From assembly GCA_027484445.1 (NCBI GenBank), contig JAIXSY010000032.1, positions 124,001-188,000 on the forward strand: a stretch of 64,000 nt of DNA, in the 5' to 3' direction. The notes beneath the pieces are model-generated. The model saw only the letters and a program-made list of their open reading frames with translations. It had not been told where the DNA came from and ran no database searches. The position numbers were made by a program, and so were the translations under genes. Each line of letters begins with the position of its first letter. Positions within the stretch are counted from its first letter, which is position 1. This document shows positions 46,935 through 54,710 of the stretch, piece after piece. The DNA is from Verrucomicrobiaceae bacterium (GTDB lineage Bacteria; Verrucomicrobiota; Verrucomicrobiia; Verrucomicrobiales; Verrucomicrobiaceae).

Positions 46935-48532
46935 GCGCGGAGCCAGACAAGCCCACCTTTATCGATCTCTTCTGCGGCTGCGGAGGGTTCAGCCTTGGCA
47001 TGGAAAGAGCGGGCTTCGAATGCCTCGCCGCTCTGGATTTCTACCCCGAGGCCATCCAGGTCTTCAAGGCCAACTTCTCCCAGGTGCCGCAGGTCTTGGA
47101 AAAAGACCTCACCCAGTTCTCGCCAGCCGATTTGCAGGCATTGATCGGTCACCGGAGCGTGGACGTTATTGTTGGCGGACCTCCTTGCCAGGGTTTCTCG
47201 CGTGCGCGTCAGGTGGATGGCTCCAACCACGGTGAGCGCATGATTGATGACCCGCGTCGCCACCTTTATCAGCGATTCCTCGCCTTTGTTCAGCACTTCC
47301 AGCCGAAGGTTTTTGTCATGGAGAATGTGCTCGGCATCCGCACCGCTGGTGGAGGAGAGTACTTTACCCGCGTGCAGGCAGAGGCACGGGCGCTCGGCTA
47401 CCGTGTTGTGCCACGGGAAGAAGATGCTACCCAGCTCGGCGTGCCCCAGATGCGCCGCAGGCAGCTCTTCATTGGCCTTCGCATGGATGTTCCTGGCTTC
47501 CTGGCAGGCTCCCTCCGGCCAGCGCCAAGGGCCGCTCCCTTCGTCGGTGTCACCCTGGGCCAAGCCATCATGGACCTCCCCGCCATCGTCTCAAACGACG
47601 GAGCGCAGGAAATGGACTACGACAAAGACCTCCGCCACCGACACACAGGCGGCAACAACCACCACTACATCCACCGCGTCCTCCAGGTGAAGCGTGCGGG
47701 CAAGCTCACCGCTCACGAATCCCGCCCACACAGCGAGCGTGATCTGCGCGACTTCGCCAAGCTCACCGAGGGGGACAACAGCCGCGCCGCCATGCGCCGT
47801 GGAGTCGAGTTCGAGTTCCCCTATGACAAGGAGAACTTCAAAGACCGCTACACCCGCCAGCATCGTGACCGCCCCTGCAGCACCATCGTAGCCCACATGA
47901 GTAAGGATGGGCTCATGTTCATCCACCCCACCCAGCCCCGCAGCCTCACCCCGCGTGAGGCGGCCCGCGTGCAATCCTTTCCAGATTGGTTCCTGTTCCC
48001 CGTCAGCCGCACCCATCAGTTTCGTGTCATAGGAAATGCCGTCCCGCCTCTTGTTGGGGAAGCTGTCGGTCATGCCGTCGCCGATTTTCTGCACAGTGCT
48101 TCCCGCATCAGTGGCAAGATCATTCCCTTCCATCGCCAGATTCAAAAGCCATCCTCTCTGCCAGACACACCTGCCCAGGCACTGGAAAGACTGGCTGTAT
48201 TGGCCGCACCGACCCGCCAGCAGCTTCGCAAATTGGATGATGCCACCTTCCTGCATGGCTGGCATGCCCTGCTCTACCTCTACCCAGACCTGCACCCGGA
48301 CAATGCCATCGACCATGGCGAAGACACCGAACGTGCAGACACCTACCACCACGACCAGCTCGACCTCAGCGAGCGCTACGCCCGCAGCGGCTGGCCCGTC
48401 AGCCTGGAGTTGATCGGCCACGAGGCATGGCGGCGGTATGAAGCCGGAAGCATCTGCGAAAGCGATTTCTACTGCGTCGAGGCCCAGCGGGCAGGGTTTG
48501 CCTGTCACGAGGCCCGGCGCATGGCTGGCTGA
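46931..48532 (+). CDS. DNA (cytosine-5) methyltransferase with C-terminal extension
   Basis: 533 residues. m5C motifs are complete and in normal order: motif I FIDLFCGCGGFSLGMERAGF near residue 10, motif IV VGGPPCQGFSRARQV with catalytic Cys86, motif VI FVMENVLGIRTAGGGEYF near 128, motif VIII-like RRRQLFIGLRM, and motif X VIGNAVPPLVGEAVGHAV near 365. The last about 140 residues (LSRRYARSGWPVSLELIGHE is typical of that part; it is Leu/His-rich) go beyond motif X and are not usual for the family. It protects host DNA in the island or marks self. The four-base overlap with the controller gene shows coupling. The downstream ATPase operon is on the same strand after a small minus-strand insertion. 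Confidence 0.92.
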   Translation: MSAEPDKPTFIDLFCGCGGFSLGMERAGFECLAALDFYPEAIQVFKANFSQVPQVLEKDLTQFSPADLQALIGHRSVDVIVGGPPCQGFSRARQVDGSNHGERMIDDPRRHLYQRFLAFVQHFQPKVFVMENVLGIRTAGGGEYFTRVQAEARALGYRVVPREEDATQLGVPQMRRRQLFIGLRMDVPGFLAGSLRPAPRAAPFVGVTLGQAIMDLPAIVSNDGAQEMDYDKDLRHRHTGGNNHHYIHRVLQVKRAGKLTAHESRPHSERDLRDFAKLTEGDNSRAAMRRGVEFEFPYDKENFKDRYTRQHRDRPCSTIVAHMSKDGLMFIHPTQPRSLTPREAARVQSFPDWFLFPVSRTHQFRVIGNAVPPLVGEAVGHAVADFLHSASRISGKIIPFHRQIQKPSSLPDTPAQALERLAVLAAPTRQQLRKLDDATFLHGWHALLYLYPDLHPDNAIDHGEDTERADTYHHDQLDLSERYARSGWPVSLELIGHEAWRRYEAGSICESDFYCVEAQRAGFACHEARRMAG

Positions 48533-48536
48533 ATGA

Positions 48537-48956
48537 TTAGCCCTTCAAATACTTATCGATGAAGCCTTCCGGGCTGATTGGCTGGGGCTTCTAGCCTGCG
48601 TTCCGCAGAGTGCGGTAGTCACTGTCATCCGTGAGCACAAAATCCGCATGAGCGGCGATGGCACAGTCGGCAAAAGCATTGTCATCAGGATCAGCGGGGA
48701 TGGTCTGAAACCGGAAGGCGGGATTGACTCGAATGATCGTGCCATGAGCGGCAGACACGACCGTGAAAAGTTTTTGCAGTTTCTGCCAATGGCCCGGGCT
48801 TTTCATCTCCAAGCATACTTCTTCGGTACTCCAGCCAGACGGCGGGTGAGACCGCTACCGGATTTCCCCATAGCTGATCGCTTGCACAAGCCTCTGAAGC
48901 CGACTCTGTCGGCCAAACATGCGGATCACCACATTTGTGTCTAGCACCACAGTCAC
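48537..48956 (-). pseudogene. Decayed PIN-domain toxin of a toxin-antitoxin pair
   Basis: Reading from GTG 48956, the frame starts VTVVLDTNVVIRMFGRQSRL, the PIN Asp motif, then meets TAG after ISYGEIR. A +1 shift there continues VAVSPAVWLEY, and a second shift returns to the first frame at EEVCLEMKSPGHWQKLQKLF. The rest (PADPDDNAFADCAIAAHADF, VLTDDSDYRTLRNAG) has the PIN acidic residues but stops at TAG near 48592, after which KPQPISPEGFIDKYLKG continues in frame to TAA. So there are at least two frame lesions and one amber codon. The pattern is that of the PF13470-like PIN toxin family. The start overlaps the antitoxin stop (GTGA). The toxin is presumably inactive. Confidence 0.82.
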
Positions 48957-49174
48957 GGCTGGGTGTCTTGATGACGTTCGCGCACCGTGCGGATGATCTC
49001 GGGCAGCTTTGCCATCATGCCATTTGCCCGTAGGTCGTCGCTCAAGCCATCCAGCTCCGCCACGGTGCGGTTGATCTCGAGCTGCAAAAGCACACGCTCC
49101 ACCACGGCCAAGTCCTCCGCAGAAAGACTCTGCAAGCTGCTGACGACATCAGGCAGTTGGATCGTTGCGTTCAT
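48953..49174 (-). CDS. Antitoxin-like partner of the decayed PIN toxin
   Basis: 73 residues from ATG 49174 (the TTG at 49192 is weaker). It begins MNATIQLPDVVSSLQSLSAE, followed by a coiled-coil-like helical part (DLAVVERVLLQLEINRTVAE) and ends RTVRERHQDTQP. The size and the four-base overlap with the PIN reading frame make it the antitoxin of that pair. It is intact while the toxin is not. No DNA-binding fold is certain. Confidence 0.7.
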   Translation of the reverse strand: MNATIQLPDVVSSLQSLSAEDLAVVERVLLQLEINRTVAELDGLSDDLRANGMMAKLPEIIRTVRERHQDTQP

Positions 49175-49236
49175 ATTTATAGGCTGTCTCAAATGCCTTG
49201 CAGAAGCAAGACCTCCTTCTCTCCTGCTTCTGCCAA

Positions 49237-49255
49237 TGTCACTTATCGTCCGTGG
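49237..49255 (+). promoter_or_regulatory. 19-base element before the ATPase operon (copy 2)
   Basis: TGTCACTTATCGTCCGTGG, 54 bases before the ATPase start at 49291; differs from copy 1 at one base. The equal distance to the downstream gene in both operons supports a shared regulatory site. Confidence 0.65.
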
Positions 49256-49290
49256 TCGTCAGCGTGCCGTCTCGGCATCCTACCTAGAGA

Positions 49291-50787
49291 ATGCCGCCCA
49301 CGACCTCCGAAGACATCCCTCCCCGTGCCTCTGTGCTCGCGGAGTCCTTGCGGGCCTTCGGCTATGATCTCGGCACGGCCATCGCTGATCTAGTGGACAA
49401 TAGCATCTCTGCTAGTGCCAACCATGTCTGGGTGGATTTCATCTGGGCGGGAAGGGACTCCTGCATCGCCATTACGGATGACGGGTGCGGCATGTCGGAG
49501 GCTCGCTTGCGGGATGCCATGCGGCTTGGCAGCCGTCATCCGGGGGAAAAGCGAGCTGCGGATGATCTGGGGCGCTTTGGCCTTGGCATGAAGACCGCCT
49601 CATTTTCTCAGTGCCGCTGCGTTACCGTCATCACGAAGGAACTGGGGCACAGAGCGGTGCTTCGCCGCTGGGACTTGGATCATCTCGCCCGCGCGGATGC
49701 CTGGCAGGTCTTGCTGGAGGCAAGGCAGGACTCCGCACGGCACTTCCAGCGGCTCCATGAGCTACCCAGCGGCACCTGCGTCCTCTGGCAGCACATGGAC
49801 CGTGTCATGCGCGGTCTGGAGGCAGGTTCGGAGAAGGATCGGGATGCCTTCATCTCTCGCTGTGAGGAAGTGGAGCGGCATCTGGCTCTCGTCTTCCACC
49901 GACTTCTGGAGTCGCCACGCCTCCAGCTTTTCGTGAACGGCCATTCCGTCCGGCCTTTCGATCCATTCTTCATCAGCGAGGCCACGCAGGAACTGCCTAT
50001 GAACCACCTTCCCAGCCCCGGCGGCACGGTTGTTGTGGAGCCGTTTGTCATGCCGCATGAGTCGAAGCTGCTTGATGAGGAGGAACGCCGCCTCGCGGGC
50101 GATCCGAAGGACTGGACTGCCCGCCAAGGCTTTTACATCTACCGACAGGACCGCCTCCTCGTTCCTGGTTCCTGGCTTGGCTATCGCGACTGGCGGAAGG
50201 ACGAGCACCATAAGCTCGCCCGCATTCGCATCTCCCTCCCCAACACCTCCGATGAAGACTGGCAGATCGACGTCACCAAGAGCAAGGCCCGCCCACCGCT
50301 AGCCCTCCGGGAGGAACTCCGCCGCATCGGCTCAAACACCCGCGCCCGCGCACGAAAGGTCTATAGTTTTCGTGGTGAGCGCATCGCCGCTCCCGGCAGC
50401 ACGGGCGTCCGCTATGTCTGGGATCAGGTGATTCGGCATGGCCGCACTTCCTACCTCATTAACCGCGACCACCCTGCCATTGCTGCGCTGTTGGTCGATC
50501 CAGCGCGGAAAGCAGCCGCCGAAGCTGCTCTGCAAGTGATCGAGCAAAGCATCCCTACCGCTCTCATCACCTACCAGAGCCGTGAAGAGGCGGAGGCCCC
50601 ATCACCAGAGACCCAGGAAACCAGCATCCAGGCGCTTCGCGATCCCATGATCCAAACCTGGCAGGCACTCCGCAAGGCGGGGAAAACGGAATCCGACGCG
50701 CTGGCCCTGCTCGCCATGTGGGAACCCTACAACCAATACCCGGAGCTTCTTCAAGAGCTGCGGGAAAGCCCGCCTTCCGTGTTATGA
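49291..50787 (+). CDS. MutL/MORC-like GHKL ATPase of the defence operon
   Basis: 498 residues. The GHKL (Bergerat) ATP fold is complete: N-box TAIADLVDNSISASANHVW near 31, G1 ITDDGCGMSEARLRDAM near 61, G2 DLGRFGLGMKTASFSQCR near 91. The second half (about 200-360) corresponds to the S5-like transducer domain (TARQGFYIYRQDRLLVPGS, ARIRISLPNTSDEDWQIDVT, KSKARPPLALREEL). In MutL and MORC proteins ATP binding closes a dimer clamp on DNA. It is the first gene of a tightly overlapping operon; its stop overlaps the Z1 start (ATGA). The likely role is sensing or clamping foreign DNA (inference from family). Confidence 0.9.
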   Translation: MPPTTSEDIPPRASVLAESLRAFGYDLGTAIADLVDNSISASANHVWVDFIWAGRDSCIAITDDGCGMSEARLRDAMRLGSRHPGEKRAADDLGRFGLGMKTASFSQCRCVTVITKELGHRAVLRRWDLDHLARADAWQVLLEARQDSARHFQRLHELPSGTCVLWQHMDRVMRGLEAGSEKDRDAFISRCEEVERHLALVFHRLLESPRLQLFVNGHSVRPFDPFFISEATQELPMNHLPSPGGTVVVEPFVMPHESKLLDEEERRLAGDPKDWTARQGFYIYRQDRLLVPGSWLGYRDWRKDEHHKLARIRISLPNTSDEDWQIDVTKSKARPPLALREELRRIGSNTRARARKVYSFRGERIAAPGSTGVRYVWDQVIRHGRTSYLINRDHPAIAALLVDPARKAAAEAALQVIEQSIPTALITYQSREEAEAPSPETQETSIQALRDPMIQTWQALRKAGKTESDALALLAMWEPYNQYPELLQELRESPPSVL

Positions 50788-53702
50788 TCGACCTCAACGA
50801 AGCTGAAAAGCAGGCCCTCGACTTTGCCAGTCGCGCCCTCCAGGGGGAATCTCCTTCCGCCCGCACCACGGCCAAGATTCGCCAGTTGGTGGAAGCCGCG
50901 GTCATCATGGCTGGAGTTTCTAAGCCGGGCCTGCCCATCCGTGCCGAGGCATTGATTGCGGAACTGGAGCATGCGACCTCGGTCGTCACAGAGCGCCCCG
51001 CGGTGCTCACCGATGGCCGGGTTCTGCCATGGTGGATCGAGAGGAAGGGGCAGCTTGAGCCTCTTCGCTTCTGGCGGCGCTACCGGCGCTACTTGGAGCA
51101 AGAGAAGAACTTGCGGGACAAGGACTTGGATGCCGTGGACGAGCAGAGTGATGCCATCATTGATCGCATTCAAGATCCTGCGCTCGAAGGGGCTTGGGAT
51201 GTGCGTGGAATGGTTGTGGGCAGCGTCCAGTCAGGTAAAACCGCCAACTATGTCGGAGTCACCACCAAGGCACTCGACGCCGGATACAAGGTAGTCATTA
51301 TCATGGCGGGAATTCACAATAACCTCCGCGCTCAAACTCAGGAACGTGTAGATGAAGGGATTCTGGGCTTTGACAGCCAGCGCCGACTAGACCCTGATCG
51401 CGAGGATTACCGAATTGGCGTCGGGAAGCTGTTAAACACTTCCGATCTAGGCCCTCCGACTTCGATCACTCCGCTAACGAATAGTGCGGACAACGGCGAT
51501 TTCACTACTGGCGCACAAAAAGTGAACGTCAGCCTCGCTGGCGGCCCAATCATTCTGGTGGTGAAAAAGAATGTCACGCCGTTGAAACATATCCTGAAGT
51601 GGCTTGAGGTAGCTGGAGGTCAGTTGGGCAGTCAGAATGCGGCAGGCCGCATCTCGGCAATCCCTCTGCTGATGATCGACGATGAGGCTGACAATGCCTC
51701 GATCAACACGAAAGATCGCCCAGGCGCTCATGACGACGAGACTAACATTACCAAGATCAACAAGCTAATCCGACTCATCCTCAATCGTTTCGAGCAAAGC
51801 AGTTACATTGGTTACACGGCTACACCGTTCGCGAACATCTTCATCAACCCCGAGGCAGAACGTGATGACGAAGGTAAAGACCTCTTTCCGAGGGATTTCA
51901 TCGTCAACGTCCGGCCAAGCACACGCTACGTCGGCCCCGCCAAAGTGTTTGGATACTCAAGAGATTTGGAAGCTGGGATAGATGCGGTGCGCCCACTTCC
52001 GATTGTTCGGGAGGTGGATGACCATGAAGCCTATTTCCCACCAAAACATAAGCAGGAGTGGCGTCCCGACGCCCTTCCTGAATCATTGAAGAAGGCAGTC
52101 TTGGCTTTTCTGCTCAGTTCTGCCGCTAGGCGAGTGAGGGGGCAGCGGACAGTCCACAACTCAATGCTGATTCATGTCACTCGGTTCATTTCCGTTCAGA
52201 AACATGTGAAGGAGTTGGTTGAGGAAGAGTTCCGCCGGGTCAAAAGAGCTGTCACTTATGACCAGCAGGATCACCCGGTTTGGGTGCGCTTGCGTCAGCT
52301 TTGGGAAGAAGACTTTTTGCCTTGCTCTCAATCCGTTCGAACGATTGAAAACGATAATCGGCTCACACCGATCACCTGGGGCGATGTGAAGCTCGAACTA
52401 GCTGTCACTGTTGATAAAGTCGTGGTGAAAGAGATTCACGGAGCAAGCAAGGAAGCACTGGACTACAGCCGACAGAAGGAAGGGGTTTGCGTGATTGCTG
52501 TGGGCGGCAATAAGCTGTCACGCGGACTGACGTTGGAGGGATTGAGCGTGAGCTACTTCCTGCGCTCGACACGGATGTATGACACTCTGATGCAAATGGG
52601 CAGATGGTTTGGCTACCGAGATGGCTACCTAGATCTGTGCCGCCTTTACACCACAGACGAGCTTCGTGACTGGTTCAGCCATGTCGCTTTGGCTGAAGAG
52701 GAGCTAAAGCGGGAGTTTGATCACATGGTCGATGCCCGGCTGACCCCGGCAGATTATGGACTGCGTGTCCGTCAGCATCCAGATGGCATGATGGTCACAG
52801 CGCTCAATAAAATGGCGTATGGGCAAAGCAGGGAAGTCACGTTTGCGGGACAACTTGTTCAGACAGCTTTTTTTGAGCGCAAGATTCAGAGACAGGAGAA
52901 GAATGTCGAGACGGTTGAGCGATGGCTCAGCGGATTGTCATCGTTTCGCAAACTTAACGACGGCCATCTTCGGTGGACTGCGAGCAGGGAAGAAGTGGCT
53001 TCATTTTTGAATGAGCTACTTTCTCCAGGCTTCATTCATGAGAAGTGCAGCCGCTTTGGCCCTGAGCTGCGGATGTTCGTTCAAGCACAGGAAGAAAATG
53101 GAGGTCTCCAGGAATGGACTGTCATTGTCCCGAAAGGAGGAGGCAAGGAGCAGAATGTAGCTGGTCACCCAATTAGCCTGACAGGACGCTCTGATGTGTC
53201 GAAAGGGCATCCTTACTACAGCCTCAGCAAAGCAAACGTCCAGGAACCGAAGCACGAGATGCTTGATCTGGATGAAATAGAACTCACCGATAACCTAGCA
53301 AAAGAGCTGCTAGCAAAGCTCGAAGTGCGTGATGCGGGCGCAGGTGCATTGCCACTGATCCTCCCTGGCGCGGAAGCGGATGCCGTCCTGTCATGTGTTG
53401 GCCAGAAAGTCTCGAAAGCAGTTTTTGCCCTAGCGGCAGTGCGTGGCAAGACGGCGGTAGGGGCCATGCGCGACGAAATGCGGCAGCTCCGTCCAGCAGC
53501 CAAAGGACTTCTCATCATTTATCCTTTGGATTCGACCAAGGTCGAAGGTCTGGAGGCGGTGCGGCATATTCCTGCCTTCGCACTTAGCTTCCCAGCTACA
53601 GACAAGGCACGGCGTGTTCACTACCGTGTGAACTCAGTTTGGATTCAAAAGCAGCTCGCACGTTTCAACCTGGAGGACACATTGAATGAAGACGATTGGT
53701 GA
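50784..53702 (+). CDS. Z1-domain superfamily II-like ATPase
   Basis: 972 residues from ATG 50784, overlapping the ATPase stop by 4 bases. Walker A is GSVQSGKTANYVGVTTKAL near residue 147. Walker B with a DEAD-type motif is PLLMIDDEADNASIN near 295. YIGYTATPFANIFINPEA near 340 and GGNKLSRGLTLEGLSVSYFL near 575 are helicase-like; TLMQMGRWFGYRDGYLDLC near 600 is the motif VI-like signature of Z1. This is the large nucleic-acid-dependent motor of the system. The C-terminal third (about 700-972) is unassigned. The last two thirds look less GC-rich than the preceding gene by eye, hinting at mosaic origin. Confidence 0.92.
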   Translation: MIDLNEAEKQALDFASRALQGESPSARTTAKIRQLVEAAVIMAGVSKPGLPIRAEALIAELEHATSVVTERPAVLTDGRVLPWWIERKGQLEPLRFWRRYRRYLEQEKNLRDKDLDAVDEQSDAIIDRIQDPALEGAWDVRGMVVGSVQSGKTANYVGVTTKALDAGYKVVIIMAGIHNNLRAQTQERVDEGILGFDSQRRLDPDREDYRIGVGKLLNTSDLGPPTSITPLTNSADNGDFTTGAQKVNVSLAGGPIILVVKKNVTPLKHILKWLEVAGGQLGSQNAAGRISAIPLLMIDDEADNASINTKDRPGAHDDETNITKINKLIRLILNRFEQSSYIGYTATPFANIFINPEAERDDEGKDLFPRDFIVNVRPSTRYVGPAKVFGYSRDLEAGIDAVRPLPIVREVDDHEAYFPPKHKQEWRPDALPESLKKAVLAFLLSSAARRVRGQRTVHNSMLIHVTRFISVQKHVKELVEEEFRRVKRAVTYDQQDHPVWVRLRQLWEEDFLPCSQSVRTIENDNRLTPITWGDVKLELAVTVDKVVVKEIHGASKEALDYSRQKEGVCVIAVGGNKLSRGLTLEGLSVSYFLRSTRMYDTLMQMGRWFGYRDGYLDLCRLYTTDELRDWFSHVALAEEELKREFDHMVDARLTPADYGLRVRQHPDGMMVTALNKMAYGQSREVTFAGQLVQTAFFERKIQRQEKNVETVERWLSGLSSFRKLNDGHLRWTASREEVASFLNELLSPGFIHEKCSRFGPELRMFVQAQEENGGLQEWTVIVPKGGGKEQNVAGHPISLTGRSDVSKGHPYYSLSKANVQEPKHEMLDLDEIELTDNLAKELLAKLEVRDAGAGALPLILPGAEADAVLSCVGQKVSKAVFALAAVRGKTAVGAMRDEMRQLRPAAKGLLIIYPLDSTKVEGLEAVRHIPAFALSFPATDKARRVHYRVNSVWIQKQLARFNLEDTLNEDDW

Positions 53703-54690
53703 GCTGTGGAAAGAAATCGAGTCTGACATGGAGTCACAAAAGGGATCGATGAGCAGTCCTGCGTTGTTGACTCGTTTGGCGACCTCTGAAGTGGGGCAGC
53801 GTTTGCGTGTAGGAGTTGAGTGGCCCTCCAAAGCCCGTGTTCTTATCTTTTCGGCTCCGGTTGGGGCTCTGCCTCCAAAGACTTCTTGGCCTGAATGCAA
53901 GGGGCTTGAGCTTCTGCTGGAATCCAAAGCCGTCGAATCTTGTCTCATAGTGAGGTTGCGTGACCTTCGAGGTCAGGATGTCTTCACGGTGCTAGCCGAA
54001 GACTTAGCGAAACGTGCCGTAGGCGGTTCCGAAGCTGAAGCAGCCCGGAAGGTGCTCGCGGCATTAGGCCGCTGGCAACGGTTTCTCGCCGCCGCTGGCC
54101 GTTCGCTCTCAGACGAAGCTCGGCGGGGGCTCTGGGGTGAGCTTTGGGCACTTGAGCATCTGATGATGCCTGTCGTCGGGATTGAGGCAGCGGTGGCAGC
54201 ATGGCGTGGGCCTGAGGGTGCTCCCCAGGACTTCCAGCACCAAGGCACGGCCATGGAGATCAAGACGCGGGCGGCACGCTCGCCAGCCATCGTGAGAATC
54301 TCAGGAGAGCAGCAACTCCATGACGCTCCTTGGCGAAACTTGTTTCTCACTCATGTGGCCGTGGATGAGCAGGATGGCTCGGGTGAAACCCTGCCTGAGC
54401 GAATAGCCTCTGTGCGGGCGCTGGCTGCAAACTCATCGGCTGCTGAATGGCTGGAGGATGCGCTGACGGATGCCGGATGGCTGGAAGCAGAAGCGGAAAA
54501 GCATCAAACACGCGGTTTCATCCTCCGTGAGATGGATGTCTTCCTTGTTCGGGATGAGTTCCCGAGGCTGACACCGCCCGGATTGCCCGCAGGCATTGGC
54601 GGACTGGCCTACGACCTGAGTCTGGATGCTGCCCGCCCCTTTACCAGCACTCGCGAAGACCTGCGGGCTGCCCTCACCCCTGAAAACTGA
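53686..54690 (+). CDS. DUF4420-family PD-(D/E)XK nuclease
   Basis: 334 residues, starting 17 bases inside the Z1 gene. The PD-(D/E)XK core is visible: Glu152 in GLWGELWALEHLM, Asp182 in GAPQDFQHQG, and Glu191-Ile-Lys193 in TAMEIKTRAAR. The N-terminal IGELWKEIESD and a middle AKRAVGGSEAEAARKVL helix belong to the DUF4420 plan. It is the probable DNA-cutting component. All catalytic residues are present. Confidence 0.88.
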   Translation: MKTIGELWKEIESDMESQKGSMSSPALLTRLATSEVGQRLRVGVEWPSKARVLIFSAPVGALPPKTSWPECKGLELLLESKAVESCLIVRLRDLRGQDVFTVLAEDLAKRAVGGSEAEAARKVLAALGRWQRFLAAAGRSLSDEARRGLWGELWALEHLMMPVVGIEAAVAAWRGPEGAPQDFQHQGTAMEIKTRAARSPAIVRISGEQQLHDAPWRNLFLTHVAVDEQDGSGETLPERIASVRALAANSSAAEWLEDALTDAGWLEAEAEKHQTRGFILREMDVFLVRDEFPRLTPPGLPAGIGGLAYDLSLDAARPFTSTREDLRAALTPEN

Positions 54691-54710
54691 TCCTCAAAGA
54701 AATCATAAAC

